A stretch of DNA of 64,000 nucleotides, taken from assembly GCA_947568835.1 (NCBI GenBank), contig OX387607.1, positions 12,787,701 through 12,851,700 of the forward strand, read 5' to 3'. The DNA comes from Protonemura montana (lineage: Eukaryota; Arthropoda; Insecta; Plecoptera; Nemouridae). Below the pieces are notes generated by a model that saw nothing but the letters and a program-made list of their open reading frames with translations, had not been told where the DNA came from and did not search any database. The stretch's first letter is position 1. Each line of letters opens with the position of its first letter. The translations under genes were made by a program, and so were the position numbers. This document shows, in pieces, positions 31,301-54,434 of this stretch.

Positions 31301-33720
31301 TCGAACATACTTTTTGTCGGCTACAGACACCAACAGGGCAACAGCAGGGCTTATAAAATATGTACCTCAATAAGGTAAACTACATCTCTCTTAAGATATG
31401 CAAATTTGTACTTCATAGTAGCTATGATTGTAAGTAATGATCATTTTCTTGAATGTTGTCTTAAATTCAGTTCATATTAATTTATATTATGAATGAATTT
31501 GCAGAAAACATTTTTTTTTCTTGGAAAGTAGTAGAACACCCATCTTGATTTTTGGAACACATGATCATATGTATGTTCTGTACATATAGAAAAAAAATCA
31601 GGCAAATCAAAAATGACTCATCAGCGATATGGTCATTTTGGAAAATGCAGATGTGTAAAATCACAATTAAATTCGTATTAACATATCGTCATTTTTGTTT
31701 CCATATTCAGGTAGGGTATGAAATTACCTTTCAGATGATTTTTTTCCCAGCTCTGTAGCTCCCATAGAACCCTAGATATTGCGTAGAAAGGGTGGTCACT
31801 ACACGCGCGGGGGGCAAAATGACCCCAACTTCCCCCCCTTGTAATATCCGAACGGTTGGACCAAAAAAAAAAAAATTAAAAAATAGCCCCTAAGTCAACA
31901 AACTTAACAAGTATACCAATTTTCATCAAAATCTGGGTCGGTCAAAGTTTGAGGTGAGTGATTACACATGGAATGACCCCATAGCAATGTCGAGATCATC
32001 TGACAGAACTTCTCAAGTCTGTCCTCTTATGTTACCAAGAGTATAGCTACCGGTCTGTAGCTCGCAAGTTTTGATTTTCTCGACGACCTTTCAACACTCA
32101 CCTGTCGGCAGCAAATGCAGACAGCTGCGCGCGTCTCGTCCCTTGAACCCGTGGACCCATCCGATTCGCAGCCTGCGCTGTGGAGGCGGGGCCACCGAGT
32201 CAGCGTCTAGGACGGCATTGGTTGGCGCCAGCAGAACGGTCCCACCCACTCGGATGCAGCGCTCCGTGGCCGACCAATCGGCTTCTGCGGGGGGCGGGCC
32301 CAGCCGGCCGCCCGGCGACAGGTTGAACAACGACTTGGCAGAAGCCAGCCTGCAGCCAAAGTATCAAACATTTCAGCGACACATTGTTTCATTAATGCCG
32401 GGCGTTGGTGAAAAAGTGGGTGAAGATAAGAATCCTAACCAAGAAAAGAAGAGAGCCTAGAAGTGCCATTGATGTCAACTAGACTAGTCCTGTCGAAGAG
32501 TATGCTTAACATCCATCGCGACGGAGGATACAACTCAAACACCAGGATTCCTCTAAAAATCCATGCTGTCAAGAAGTTGATAAGCAAGTCAAGTTAAGGT
32601 CACCCAGACAGAACCTGATCTGGCAGTGTTGCTAAACTTCAGTGATCTCCGACAGTGAGCCAATTTTCAATGGTGATTTGCAAGAAAACACAGCAAACGA
32701 CTGACCTTGACCTAGTGACTTTGACTGACCTTGTGTGGGGTGTTTGTCGATGCTGGTTGAAGTCCCCAGTGGAGCTCCATCGCTTTGAAGTTGCAAGGCT
32801 TCCGCCTGTCCCTGGTCCCGTTCCTGGAGAAACCACGACCTGTGACTGGACGGCCAAAGGAGGGGGCGTTGCTGGGGGTGGGGAATCAGAGCGCAGCGAG
32901 CTCGCTGACGCTTGCCTGCAAGAGAAAGAGAAGCTGTATCAGTCGCTGACAGTTGTTCTCATTACGTACTACCTTGTAACAAAATATCACGTTTTATGAT
33001 AAGTCGTTGGGGGAACGCCTGGAGCATCCTAATATTGTTGTTGGAGACCCAGGTTCATGCTGAACTATGTGATACGACCAATCTGCATCACCAACAATAC
33101 TTTTAAGATAAGAATAACATGAGTTGGCTATGTCTGCAAACAATCAAGAAATCTCTAAACATCGATTCTGTTGATATCCTGACTGGCATAGGTGAGAGCT
33201 GTACCATAAAATAAGGAAAGCTTTCTTTATTCTAATGAAAACCACTGGACCCCAACGAATTGCCCTCCCCCTAATCAAACTGATGGATTGGTTGTCCGTC
33301 AGCTAAGTTGACCATGACTTGACATGACAGGAGCTGGCGTAGCCAGAACTTGCATTAAAGTCTAGAAACACAACACAATAGCTGGAAGCTGGCAGCCAAG
33401 GAGAGCGAGTGGCACAAGAGGCGAAGGCAGAATTGGACGCTACGCTTCAACGGTAATGGTTGCGTTTCTTGGCATACCTCTGCGGCAATGCAGACCTCCG
33501 CGACCCGCGTGACTCTAAGGCCGCTACTCTGCGCAGCACGTCATCCAGCTGTGTTCGCACCAGGCGCAGCTCCTCAGCCTGTGCAAGCACCTTCCTCTCC
33601 AGCTCATCTAAACACACAAAGGCGAGGTTAGGTCAGGGTCACGGTCACTTCTGAGCTGACCAAACAATGCGTGGGCGGTTACTTACCGGACATGTCCGTG
33701 TGGTGGTCGCTCAGCTCCAT
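13345..33720 (-). CDS. EML: EML-family microtubule-associated WD40 protein, complete, 13 coding exons
   Basis: Echinoderm microtubule-associated protein-like; the family binds and organises microtubules. Exons: 33720-33687, 33607-33478, 32915-32730, 32349-32102, 27486-27233, 18526-18431, 18099-17868, 17111-16866, 16297-16089, 15479-15273, 14861-14774, 14100-13842, 13420-13345; phases agree throughout, 754 residues. The order is a short N-terminal coiled coil (about residues 12-45), a Ser/Pro-rich linker, a HELP segment ending GWVHGFKGRDARSC..LLPTG (about 180-199), then tandem WD40 blades to the end. Diagnostic EML strings include YQGHTDSVLCLTVHPNRMT, AVDDSPDHVLSLW, VGTTRNCVLEG and a C-terminal TAGGEDATVIAWDV. 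Intron 5 (18527-27232) holds a whole LTR retrotransposon and intron 4 a whole DNA transposon, both transcribed opposite to EML. Introns 8 and 10 begin with GTTGGT. Assignment to a particular EML paralogue is not possible by eye. Confidence 0.92.
16338..16790 (+). repeat. 5S rRNA-derived SINE, copy A (EML intron 8)
   Basis: Head at about 16351-16435 reads ACACCGGTTTCG, then GAAGTTAAGCAACACTGCGA, matching the internal control region of 5S rRNA (ACCGAAGTTAAGC type). A tail shared with the copies at 17455 and 58040 follows, including the GGAATC/TCGTGGAGG-like module and an ending like CATTCACCAACACCATT. Diverged from the other copies. Confidence 0.65.
17455..17825 (+). repeat. 5S rRNA-derived SINE, copy B (EML intron 7)
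   Basis: The best-preserved head: GGCATGTTAGAAACACTGG, then GAGATCACCGAAGTTAAGCA and GGATGGGTGACC. These line up with the 5S gene's box A, intermediate element and box C region. The tail ends in a CCCACTCATTGACTGAG motif like the other copies. It lies in the opposite orientation to the host gene. Confidence 0.75.
18789..19362 (+). repeat. 5' LTR
   Basis: 574 bp, TGTTACG...GCCACA, matching 26628-27201 apart from a few substitutions (for example CATCATGAC against CATCGTGAC, and CTGGGGAACGGC against CTGAGGAACGGC). It holds an AATAAA at 19205-19210 that would be the element's poly(A) signal in the 3' copy. Confidence 0.93.
19364..19385 (+). other. Primer-binding site candidate
   Basis: TGGTGGAGGCGCCGGGC begins one base after the LTR. 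It starts with TGG, complementary to the CCA end of a tRNA; the alternative start is TGGAGGC at 19367. The tRNA was not identified with confidence; the TGGAGGC start would fit a threonine tRNA acceptor end. Confidence 0.6.
19459..20976 (+). CDS. gag: Retrotransposon Gag polyprotein
   Basis: The capsid/nucleocapsid precursor of the LTR element. The first in-frame ATG is at 19459 (the frame is open from 19423), giving 505 residues. The middle carries a retrotransposon-gag capsid domain with the ITDWLEEFEGKAAANRW and YLAGAPLKWFRGL strings. It is followed by charged, probably coiled-coil segments repeating the LRELREQLGEI and ELKEQLGEI motif, a Gln-rich stretch, and one CCHC zinc knuckle CYLCEKQGHVIRMC near the end. 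Gag ends at TAG 20974-20976, within the frameshift stem-loop. No stops or frame breaks are present. Confidence 0.92.
   Translation: MWQGQWPSSIVFDSLVPAETSGVYEEGSESTPENESPFAHLDRTLRNSERRREREVREAEEFEAASAIRGSRRVQGLDPEQVGELPPFRTRVIDPRAIGSNSALGTGATGTHSTHPAAMIAVKVYKFQPGSESITDWLEEFEGKAAANRWSDETILATLPCYLAGAPLKWFRGLRDEHAKSGNLMPLTWDEVRTKLREDFTSAVAQDEWKFKLRERVQGPTESNEEYVYDVIELCRRVDPKMDERDRVQYVIAGLRTSSIDRIAMRDNRTIEELKENLRRAVSSKFLLDQRLTRGRDRAMRVDAVDAACAAPDLELRELREQLGEINKELRTRKLARGDDMPLGRSFDLRELKEQLGEITQELRVQKEALVFSIQQQQQLQQQRQEAPDRQDCGRIEGATTQFRNNGYNGGTTGVFYERDSRDYRGPESQGFQQEFRGPYREQERDVQPQQGRGRYRQRAWNGKPVCYLCEKQGHVIRMCPNLQAARGAFQSAEGGTSGNGRPQS
20940..20997 (+). promoter_or_regulatory. -1 ribosomal frameshift signal joining gag and pol
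   Basis: Gag and pol overlap in frames 1 and 0: the pol frame is open from 20940 (after TGA 20937-20939), and gag stops at 20976. Inside the overlap sits GGGAAAC (20952-20958) in the X-XXY-YYZ register relative to gag (G GGA AAC). A 6-nt spacer follows, then a perfect 9-bp stem, CCACAGTCG (20965-20973) with CGACTGTGG (20989-20997), and a 15-nt loop containing the gag stop. The loop's AGCCC (20984-20988) could pair with GGGTT at 21009-21013 to form a pseudoknot. Confidence 0.88.
20958..24776 (+). CDS. pol: Retrotransposon Pol: protease, reverse transcriptase, RNase H, integrase
   Basis: Expressed by -1 frameshift from gag, so it has no start codon of its own; the start given is the first pol-frame codon after the slip site. 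The frame is uninterrupted for about 1,270 codons. In order: aspartic protease with DSGA at 21216-21227; reverse transcriptase with VDYRDVN, LDMRHGYWQ and the YLDD catalytic box at 22599-22610; RNase H beginning ELHTDAC near 23035; a zinc-binding HHCC integrase domain near 23690-23820; and the integrase core with GIDLLGPF, LSDRGQVF and SSYHPQTNGLVEH, which supply the D, D and E positions. It ends at TAA 24774-24776. All catalytic motifs look intact, so the element may still be active. Confidence 0.94.
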   Translation, partial: RATTVVGAGAPTVGSGSGLSRKSPEFVQASREERKKCVEQVRERFPVTSPVKPLAEKVELGVVMIRTIGSLRIMAEVEGKPTSTILDSGAAVSCVDEDFISHLPHERVNGLILKTADNSCLKVTGLVEAIVTLGGHRFLLPFIAVQGLSASCILGNDFFEKHNAVLEYNVKRVVLDHGYDRVAIPFHNSASVDLAVGGTGDLYVSSGLDRIRVDDFEKESQVYIEEDVVIPGGMVSVCKVTFGTKSVQSSGAKTEHKEQLFEPYTDLFWNKNVLAPAALLHTEPGMRVECVNVGKFPVTLNRGYQIGQVRCALDLVDAPAREAAGPETGNERTRAEGKTGGSTMEQVDINPALGGWQRERLMAMLSKFEDQFEVSSMKLGMARVEPCVLDIVDKTPCARHPYRMAHKEQEAVRRQVGEMLAAGVIEHSRSAYASRVVLVKKKSGELRFAVDYRDVNKKIKFDSYPLPVIDSLLSSLSGAQYFSSLDMRHGYWQMPLAECSRDITAFTTGEGLFNFRVLPFGLSVAPGYFQRTLDGVLAGLKWSACVLYLDDVLCMSPCFESHLTRLGLVLERFREAKIVLNPSKCKFAYQQVDILGHVVNARGIAPNEHKIKAVKDFPIPKRIKDVRAFLGLANFYRKYVGNFAVVAHPLTRLTKKNVKFFWGTDQDTAFNTLKDLLVSAPILRHFSQGNPIELHTDACMIGVGGVLMQLFEDGWHPIAYCSKKLTDAEAKWNTTRQECLAVVYAIRVFRPYLYGNQFKVVVDHHSLCFLQTNPDLTSQLARWAVMLQDFTFSIQHKSGRLHNAPDCLSRYPVTTSDQAEAGDEADYEAKILQIDMDDIGRLQDGDLTLLELKQACKDPGKAESKLARRTRSYALDRNILYKKNFAKVGENRLLVIPESLRYEVLYSLHDEPCGGGHLGYTKTLGKVKERYFWDRMADEIASYIKSCPDCQARKHPPQKPAGLLQPIPVGKAFDRIGIDLLGPFLKTPRGNKYIVCCTDYATKWAITKCLPTAGATDVAAFIVEDVICQHSCPVEILSDRGQVFRSNLVMDIVRGMGIRSSFSSSYHPQTNGLVEHFNGLMAQMLSNYVSSSHDDWDCFVHLLTFSYNCSPQETTRFSPFYLLKGVRPTLPIDVSLRKGLDLCEGADVVFGRLDDARELASRRIKAAQAKQKIRFDASHRHVEFAIGSLVKIYSPVRKKGRTDKLMQRWAGPYVVLRKQSEVTYEVATQRGRRGKAVKDSIHVCRMKPFYPPGRWRLHDTHRANRVDEEART
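24777..26614 (+). other. 1.8-kb region between pol and the polypurine tract
   Basis: Much longer than a simple gypsy element needs. Its first 700 bp show nothing recognisable; the third ORF lies in the second half, followed by AT-rich sequence with a T run near 26270. This is the position at which envelope-like genes occur in some gypsy-group elements. Confidence 0.6.
25769..26131 (+). CDS. Third ORF of the retrotransposon: small protein with one membrane segment
   Basis: A 120-codon ORF with an ATG start downstream of pol. It has a Cys-containing N-terminal part, then a hydrophobic span of about 20 residues beginning GVFGIGIAVLCLYGVYTL, then a basic Cys motif CRKICRNC and a Pro/Thr-rich tail. 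That resembles a membrane anchor with a cytoplasmic tail, so it may be the remnant or the 3' exon of an envelope-like gene. An overlapping ORF in another frame (25471-26124) is Arg/His-rich and looks like an artefact of composition. I do not recognise the family; a spliced mRNA joining an upstream exon is possible. Confidence 0.4.
   Translation: MTPVNGIWYPCMVLHCLARPAQAGGSYLLSECAWDWFQGVFGIGIAVLCLYGVYTLCRKICRNCRLQRPPPTKGRTTQQSLPSPPPGGTWNTQLVFPDGAVRAAKITLTDATPMDSTIST
26615..26627 (+). other. Polypurine tract
   Basis: GAAGGTGGGGGAG immediately before the 3' LTR: 12 of 13 bases are purines, at the expected position for the plus-strand primer. Confidence 0.8.
26628..27201 (+). repeat. 3' LTR
   Basis: Same length as the 5' LTR (574 bp) and nearly identical. 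Its right edge is 31 bp from the 5' splice site of EML exon 5, which lies on the opposite strand. Confidence 0.93.
27870..28345 (+). repeat. Left terminal inverted repeat of the DNA transposon
   Basis: Inverted match to 31505-31978, interrupted by a T run of different length (about 27976-27997) and small indels. The shared inner part includes TGATCATGTGTTCCAAAAAT. Confidence 0.85.
28791..31373 (+). CDS. Transposase-like protein of the DNA transposon, 860 residues, intact
   Basis: A single uninterrupted ORF from ATG 28791 to TAA 31371-31373. The N-terminal third is Cys/His-rich (CHLHEK, SCHHKLCC, LCSTCRKLL), like a zinc-binding DNA-recognition region. The middle has Asp residues in conserved-looking contexts: VVGDFAENY (D513), YFSDGAAAQYKN (D597) and HGKGPCDGVGG (D638). 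These are candidates for an RNase-H-fold catalytic core. A poly-Glu stretch follows (about residues 744-759), then a C-terminal module with NEDWWLACVLE and VNFLHPHGPAPSYFYP strings, resembling a small SH3/Tudor-like domain. I know similar proteins only as uncharacterised transposon-type proteins in invertebrate genomes; the motif roles are inferred. Intact reading frame and matching TIRs suggest recent activity. Confidence 0.75.
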   Translation: MCSIGLFFEEECGPIEDLAIKSIESFNSDQQLSLALRTKCDNVKTVCHLHEKKFLRLYSCHHKLCCDPFQAHCGIVKVNGLREINAASRTKYLEIADLIPGKKLCSTCRKLLSLRLKELTTVSVLTPTKSTELDLPFVDIPCEADAVNQSLAAFGVSPINTTKLKGKSMFYSKRKFSEITQGVKKRLELVSPSNEEISKEDLTSSEECKDSIRDGSEIIAQLKEKFKTSTRSEKITILSVLPKSWSIKRIMQEFNASNHLVRKTKQLVKAQGILPSANQKAGKTLSPDCIQLIEEFYENDDVSRVMPGKKDFVSVKVGDNRVHRQKRLVLSNLSEVYRSFKDKYPDIKVGFSKFAELRPKHCVLAGAAGTHSVCVCTIHQNVKLMALGAKLPLLSDGTIKSYQHCLASLMCNPPLLNCFVGKCGNCPGTDELREWLEISFSENFIDSVTYKQWLSTDRCTLETITKPTDEFVDCFIEKCILLRNHDFIARQQAAFMQEKKANLKPGEVLVVGDFAENYSFVLQDAAQGYHWNNSQCTLHPFVCYFKPEDRDIQHLSYVVISDSLTHDTVTVHTFQKHLIRHLKQNISDVSHLIYFSDGAAAQYKNKKNFSNLCHHEVDFELTAEWHFFATSHGKGPCDGVGGTVKRNAARASLQKPYADQIMTPIDFYRWATENVWTVNFVFVANEEITANGIKLKERFKELKTIVGTRSFHAFYPKSLTSLHVKHFSLSEEINIVKIVEKNEEGEEEEEEEEEEATAAEIPEFEFKDVGSFITVAYNEDWWLACVLEKSSQSLELQVNFLHPHGPAPSYFYPSVQDKLIVAFADVLTLADPNTATGRTYFLSATDTNRATAGLIKYVPQ
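31505..31978 (-). repeat. Right terminal inverted repeat of the DNA transposon
   Basis: Inverted copy of 27870-28345. It differs mainly by small substitutions (CACGCGCGGGGGGC against the left end's GCCCCCCGGGCGTG region) and by the length of the A/T run near 31863. Confidence 0.85.
32480..32660 (-). repeat. 5S rRNA-derived SINE, copy E, degraded (EML intron 3)
   Basis: Read on the minus strand it gives GGAGATCACTGAAGTTTAGCA, then ACTGCCAGATCAGGTTCTGT and the tail module of the other copies (GATTTTTAGAGGAATCCTGG). The 5S-like part is recognisable but more mutated than copy B. Confidence 0.55.
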
Positions 33721-34119
33721 CGCATCCCGGCTGGCCGTTGACGCCCGTCCTGCCCAGAGAAAGTGGCCGTCGTAGGTCGCGGCTCCTTATCGGGCTAAAA
33801 CAGGCCGCGCGTTTAGCAATCCAAATGGGGCCAACAAATGGCGCGCATCAGGGTCGCGACGACGTCAACGTTACAGTCCGCGGCAGCGTGTGCTACTCAC
33901 CTGCACCCGGCGGCGTCAGCTCGCAGAGATATGCCTTGCAGCGTGGGAGAATTCGACGACGGCGGGGGCGTTTCAACGCAACGGTGTCATCGTGACGGAC
34001 GCCGCGTCGCCATCCTAAATTCCTCGACGCCGACTGCCCACGAACGCCCACGGAAACGGCCGGCGTCTGCAACCAGTCAGCTGTTTCGCTGGAGAGGGAA
34101 CGAGGTAACCTAGCAAGTC
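33721..34119. promoter_or_regulatory. Divergent promoter interval between EML and GLRX5
   Basis: Only 399 bp separate the EML ATG (minus strand, 33720-33718) from the GLRX5 ATG (plus strand, 34120). The interval is GC-rich with many CpG dinucleotides and no obvious TATA box, as expected for a shared bidirectional housekeeping promoter. It must include both 5' UTRs unless a non-coding exon lies elsewhere. Confidence 0.6.
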
Positions 34120-34791
34120 ATGACGGCCCTTGGACTTGTTCTGCGGCGGCTGGCGTCGGGATCGGCGTCGGTTTCAGATAAGATTGGGAAGTTGGTGAAA
34201 GAAAGCCCCGTGGTCGTTTTTATGAAAGGTGTTCCGACCGAGCCGAGGTGTGGGTTCAGCAACGCTGTTGTACAAGTGTTACGCATGCACGGAGTCACCT
34301 ACACTTCGCACGATGTTCTACAAGATGATGTTATCCGTGAAGGTATGGGGTTTTTTTGCTCCGGTATTATCAAAGATTACTTCTGCCTGCGTTTTAACAT
34401 TTTCTCAACCACCGAGAGGAGTTGAAATAGGTTTTGTTGATACTGCTAGTGGAGCGATTATGCCCCATTCACAAAAAACGCGGTTTTAAATGCTTTTATC
34501 GTTTTTAATTATGATGCGGCATTTATTTTCTGGTCAATACATAGGTGATTACAAAATTTGTAATAAAAGATTTTAATTATGGATTTTCATGAGGTTTAAT
34601 GAGTTTTTTTTGCTGCAGGAGTGAAGGCTTTCTCCAAATGGCCAACCATCCCACAAGTGTACATCGACGGAGAGTTTGTGGGCGGTTGCGATATTCTGCT
34701 GCAGATGCACCAGAACGGAGAGCTCGTAGCCGAACTGCAGAAAGCCGGAATCACCTCTGCCCTGATGGACAAGCCCAAAGATTCCACTTAG
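34120..34791 (+). CDS. GLRX5: Monothiol glutaredoxin 5, mitochondrial, two exons
   Basis: A mitochondrial monothiol glutaredoxin that carries [2Fe-2S] clusters between assembly scaffold and targets. Exons 34120-34342 and 34619-34791 join in phase 1 to give 131 residues. The active site is CGFS (residues 44-47) in [11 protein letters not shown], with the upstream FMKG Lys and downstream [19 protein letters not shown], which holds the cis-Pro and glutathione-binding residues. The Arg/Ala/Ser-rich, acid-free first 19 residues look like a short mitochondrial presequence. It is head-to-head with EML and convergent with alpha-actinin. Confidence 0.94.
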
Positions 34792-34799
34792 TGAGGGGC

Positions 34800-34805
34800 A
34801 ATAAA
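34800..34805 (+). terminator. Polyadenylation signal of GLRX5
   Basis: AATAAA only 9 bp after the stop codon. A second AATAAA lies near 34862 and may be the one used, since it leaves a more usual 3' UTR. Confidence 0.5.
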
Positions 34806-35672
34806 TTATTCCTTTAGAAATTGGTCTGTTTTTGTAGTGATTTAAAATACTGTAACTAAATAATAAATGTATGTCTATTTGTTAACAAGGGAACATCTTT
34901 ATCACATTTCATCACTAGCTCCCAAAAATACATTTCCATAGTCGAGTTTTCTTGGTATAGGTTGTAGACAGGATGTCAAAAATCTTGATAGAAATATTTA
35001 TAATAATAAAATAATAATAACATCAAGCAGACTTTGCATTTTTCTTTGCTGTAGACATAAACACGGGTTGGTTTCAGGAAAGAGATGGATGGTCTACAAC
35101 AAATATACCTACCAGATAACCTATTAATAGATCAATACACTAATAAGATATGGGATCAGGTTAGGGTTAAGGCTAGAAAACAGCCACAACAAATGAGTGT
35201 AGATCATCATTTAATGTTTCTTTTCAAATTATCATCGGCGATTTCAGAAAGGCAAAACAATTTTCTACAAAGAGATAGATCATAATATATTATTATTATT
35301 ATTATTATGTATATTTATATAATAAGTATATTTTTCAAAACGGCTTGGCCGGGCAGTTACAAAATATCGGCGTCGGCACGGAGAAAGAGACAGTAATTAC
35401 AAGATGGCCGCCCCCGGACCGCTAGGCTAGGGAGAAAACAAAAGACTCGGCGTGTCCGCTTAGGGGGCGGACTCCGTTCCCCAAAGGGAAAAGTGAACGT
35501 CGTCGCCGGTAAAAACACCCAAAAAAGCCCGGCTGTTACGCCAACGTAAGCGCCGGCTACGTTAAGAAATCTACAGCTTTGTTCCTGTTCTGTTTTTTTC
35601 GTGCGACTCCGAAGAAAGAGAGAGTGAACACGTTGAATATCGTCTTCGCGGTGGTGGTCGTGGTCATCGGTT
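34806..35672. other. Convergent 3' interval between GLRX5 and alpha-actinin
   Basis: Contains the probable 3' UTRs of both genes and an ATT microsatellite at about 35287-35307. No other gene was seen; the ORF at 35579-35965 is the antisense shadow of the last alpha-actinin exon. Confidence 0.5.
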
Positions 35673-51870
<16,198 letters not shown>

Positions 51871-52606
51871 GGTCACGGCGGCCGGTCTGGGCACTGGTTC
51901 CTTGCGAACGGCGACGCGCAACTGAGCCCGCTACTCCGCTGCTAGCGCGTCGACGACGGCGGCGACGCTGCTCGATGCCCGCTCACACGTACAACACGTA
52001 AATAGACGGCGGACGCTCGGATTCAATGGCGGTAGCAAGCAGGCTAGGTTTATCACTCTCCCCACTCGGCCTACGTAGCTGGGCGGTGCCCGCCTACCAA
52101 CGGTGCCCCCGCGTTGTTTACTCTCTCTCAGCGGCGACGTCGGCGTCGGGACGCTGGATCGACGACGTCCTCTCAAGATTCTAACCGCGCGACACCGATA
52201 TGACGCTTAGCTTTGCTGCCTAGCCTCACAAAACAATCTACCCTAGCTGGCCAGCTGTCACATTTGTCGATTTGGCAGCTGTTTCAAAATGGCGGCCGGG
52301 GGCCGGCAAATACAAATCTATGGTAGTGCAACAGTGATATCTTGGTACAAGGTTCGATATTTCAGGATATGCTTATCTTTACAAAGCATAAGCAAACATT
52401 TATTTACAAATAACCATTTTCACTTCAAATATTGTTCCCTCTTTGCCTAATAAGGTCCCAATCCTATGCAATTCCTACCCAACCAAACATAACGAAAAAG
52501 ATAGCGTGGATCAAGGAAGGATTCATTTCTAGTTTTCCAATTGTACTTCAAAGAAATAATATGCACATCCTGTGCATTGTTGATAGTTACCCTATATGGC
52601 CCGCTT
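51871..52606 (-). promoter_or_regulatory. Probable alpha-actinin 5' UTR and promoter region
   Basis: Immediately upstream of the start codon; GC-rich with many CpGs to about 52180, then AT-rich. No TATA box or initiator could be assigned, so only the general location is supported. Confidence 0.35.
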
Positions 52607-53997
52607 CAGTGGCGTAACTACCGGCAGGGCAGGCGGGGTACTGTGGGCAGGCGTTGGCTCGTGAGCCTGCCATAAGCGAATAACTTGGACACGTACCGTA
52701 CTTAAGCCGACCAAAGAAGCCCGTGCCCACGACCCAAGTTAAATTTATTTGTTGTGTTTGCCAAAATAATCTTAGTTACATTTCAGGCACTCTCACTACC
52801 CGATTGAGGCTGTGGGACCTGCCTACTCCTAGTAATGGTTACATAGTACGTTGTTACTGCCACTGAGTGCGTGGGCTACACACTGACGCTACTGCCTTAC
52901 TCTTTGTTAGCGCAAAAGACCGAATTTGCATTTTTTCTCCGAAGTGAGTAACTTATATTTCCTAATCGTGGAAAAAAATGCTTTTACACAAGACAGAAAA
53001 AAAGTTTAGTAGTTACTGTTCACTGGGCTACAGTGGTTGACGGAAGTCACTGCGGGGCTAAAAAGAGGCATATTAAATGTGACATAACAAGAATGTGAAT
53101 TAACTTCCTAAAATTAGCACCTTTTTCAAGCCAACTGGTTTGGGTTTTCCGATACGCAGCGATAGTTTGGCCGTGACAAAAGAATTTGTAATAAAACTGG
53201 AAATTTATCTGACGTGCACTACGAGAAGACACAGTAAGAATATGTTAGAGTATACCAAAGATCCTTTATCTCTGAGTATACTTGTATACAGCAGGGGTTA
53301 ATTAATAATAATCCTAGTTTCAGTTATTTTCAGTAAAATTTAATACAAGTTGTCTTGTTCCATTTCCTCTCATATTAAATACATTATAATCTGTTGTCAC
53401 TTTGAGGTGAATCTTTTAAGCTGTCTCAAAACGCTTATGAGAATGAAATATTTTCGTTCTCGTCATATCGAGACAGCCTAAAATTCCCGACACGAAGAAA
53501 TCATGAATAATCCAACTGCTCGCAAACATGACCCAGACATCGTTGGTGCCCATGCACAACATTTCCTTGTTGACAAAAGGCCCATGTCATACTTCAGGGT
53601 CTTTTCCGACTTAAACTGAGTTAAAATAAAACGTTTCTGCTAGCTACTACAAAACTCACCTGCTCTTGATATTGTCGACCATGTAGGCTATTTGCTGACA
53701 GAAAATAAGACAAGTAGCTGTTTAAATAAAGGGAAGCTACCCCGGGGCAAATGTAATTTGTGACTGGAAACTTCACTTCGTCACTTTTCACCTTGGATTG
53801 CTTTCGGTGATCTCGATTAATTACTAAATCGCAAAGAATTGTTTATTTTTAATAACTAACATTTTCCAAGTATCTTTTGTACAAATGTGTGCGAAAGAGA
53901 AACATTTGAACTGGTAATTTTTAACACATCCTTCCTTTGTGGTGGGGGCAACAAAAAATCTTGCTCTAGGTCCTAGGTATACCTAGTTACACCACTG
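52607..53997. mobile_element. hAT-like relic with 8-bp target duplication
   Basis: Starts CAGTGGCGTAACTA and ends in the inverse TAGTTACACCACTG, an inverted repeat typical of hAT elements. It is flanked by GCCCGCTT (52599-52606) and GCCCGCTG (53998-54005), 7 of 8 identical, the duplication length expected for hAT. The 1,391-bp interior has no long ORF, so it is non-autonomous or decayed. It contains a 64-bp near-palindrome at 53417-53480. Confidence 0.75.
53417..53480. repeat. Near-palindrome inside the hAT relic
   Basis: TAAGCTGTCTCAAAACGCTT is mirrored by ATATCGAGACAGCCTA around AATATTTT, giving an about 30-bp imperfect stem with a very short loop. Confidence 0.55.
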
Positions 53998-54434
53998 GCC
54001 CGCTGATCACATATGGCCCCACTTCAAGCAATTCTTACCCAACCAAACAGAACAAAAAAGATAAAGTTCAATAATGCAGAATAAAATTCATTTTACATCA
54101 AAACCAACATTGTATTTTTTTCTCTCAACATCAGTATTTACATTGTAATGATAATAGAAAAGTAACACAAGAATAACTCATCTAAGTAATCTTACAAATA
54201 CAGGTACTCATCTAAACATATCAGCTGATTCCAAAATAAAGATTTCACTGGTTATCAGGTATGGAAGGAAACCCTAAACTTTGCCAAACATGTCATTTTG
54301 TAACTATTTTCACCAAAATGCTTGTCAAGATTGGAAGAGTTGCCTTCCACCCCACATATAAGTCTTATTATTACTAAAGTAGGTCACCTATTTACACAGT
54401 AAGGAGAACTCGAAAAGGCAAAAAGATGAATATT

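Larger units (their letters stand above)
27870..31978 (+). mobile_element. Autonomous-looking DNA transposon in EML intron 4, long TIRs and 6-bp target duplication
   Basis: 4,109 bp flanked by CCATAG on both sides (27864-27869 and 31979-31984). The ends begin GGTCATTCCATGTG and are long inverted repeats of roughly 475 bp (27870-28345 and 31505-31978) that are highly similar over most of their length. One intact 860-codon ORF lies between them on the plus strand, opposite to EML. The long TIRs, 6-bp duplication and transposase-like acidic motifs make it a cut-and-paste element. I could not place it in a named superfamily. Confidence 0.85.

Noticed and set aside
53417-53480. microRNA precursor
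   Set aside because: The stem is long enough but the loop is only a few bases and the palindrome lies in a transposon relic; a repeat explanation is simpler.
53650-53695. 39-nt exon-like segment (reading QIAYMVDNIKS on the minus strand) with consensus acceptor and donor
   Set aside because: It lies inside the hAT-like relic with no partner exons identified; too short to support.
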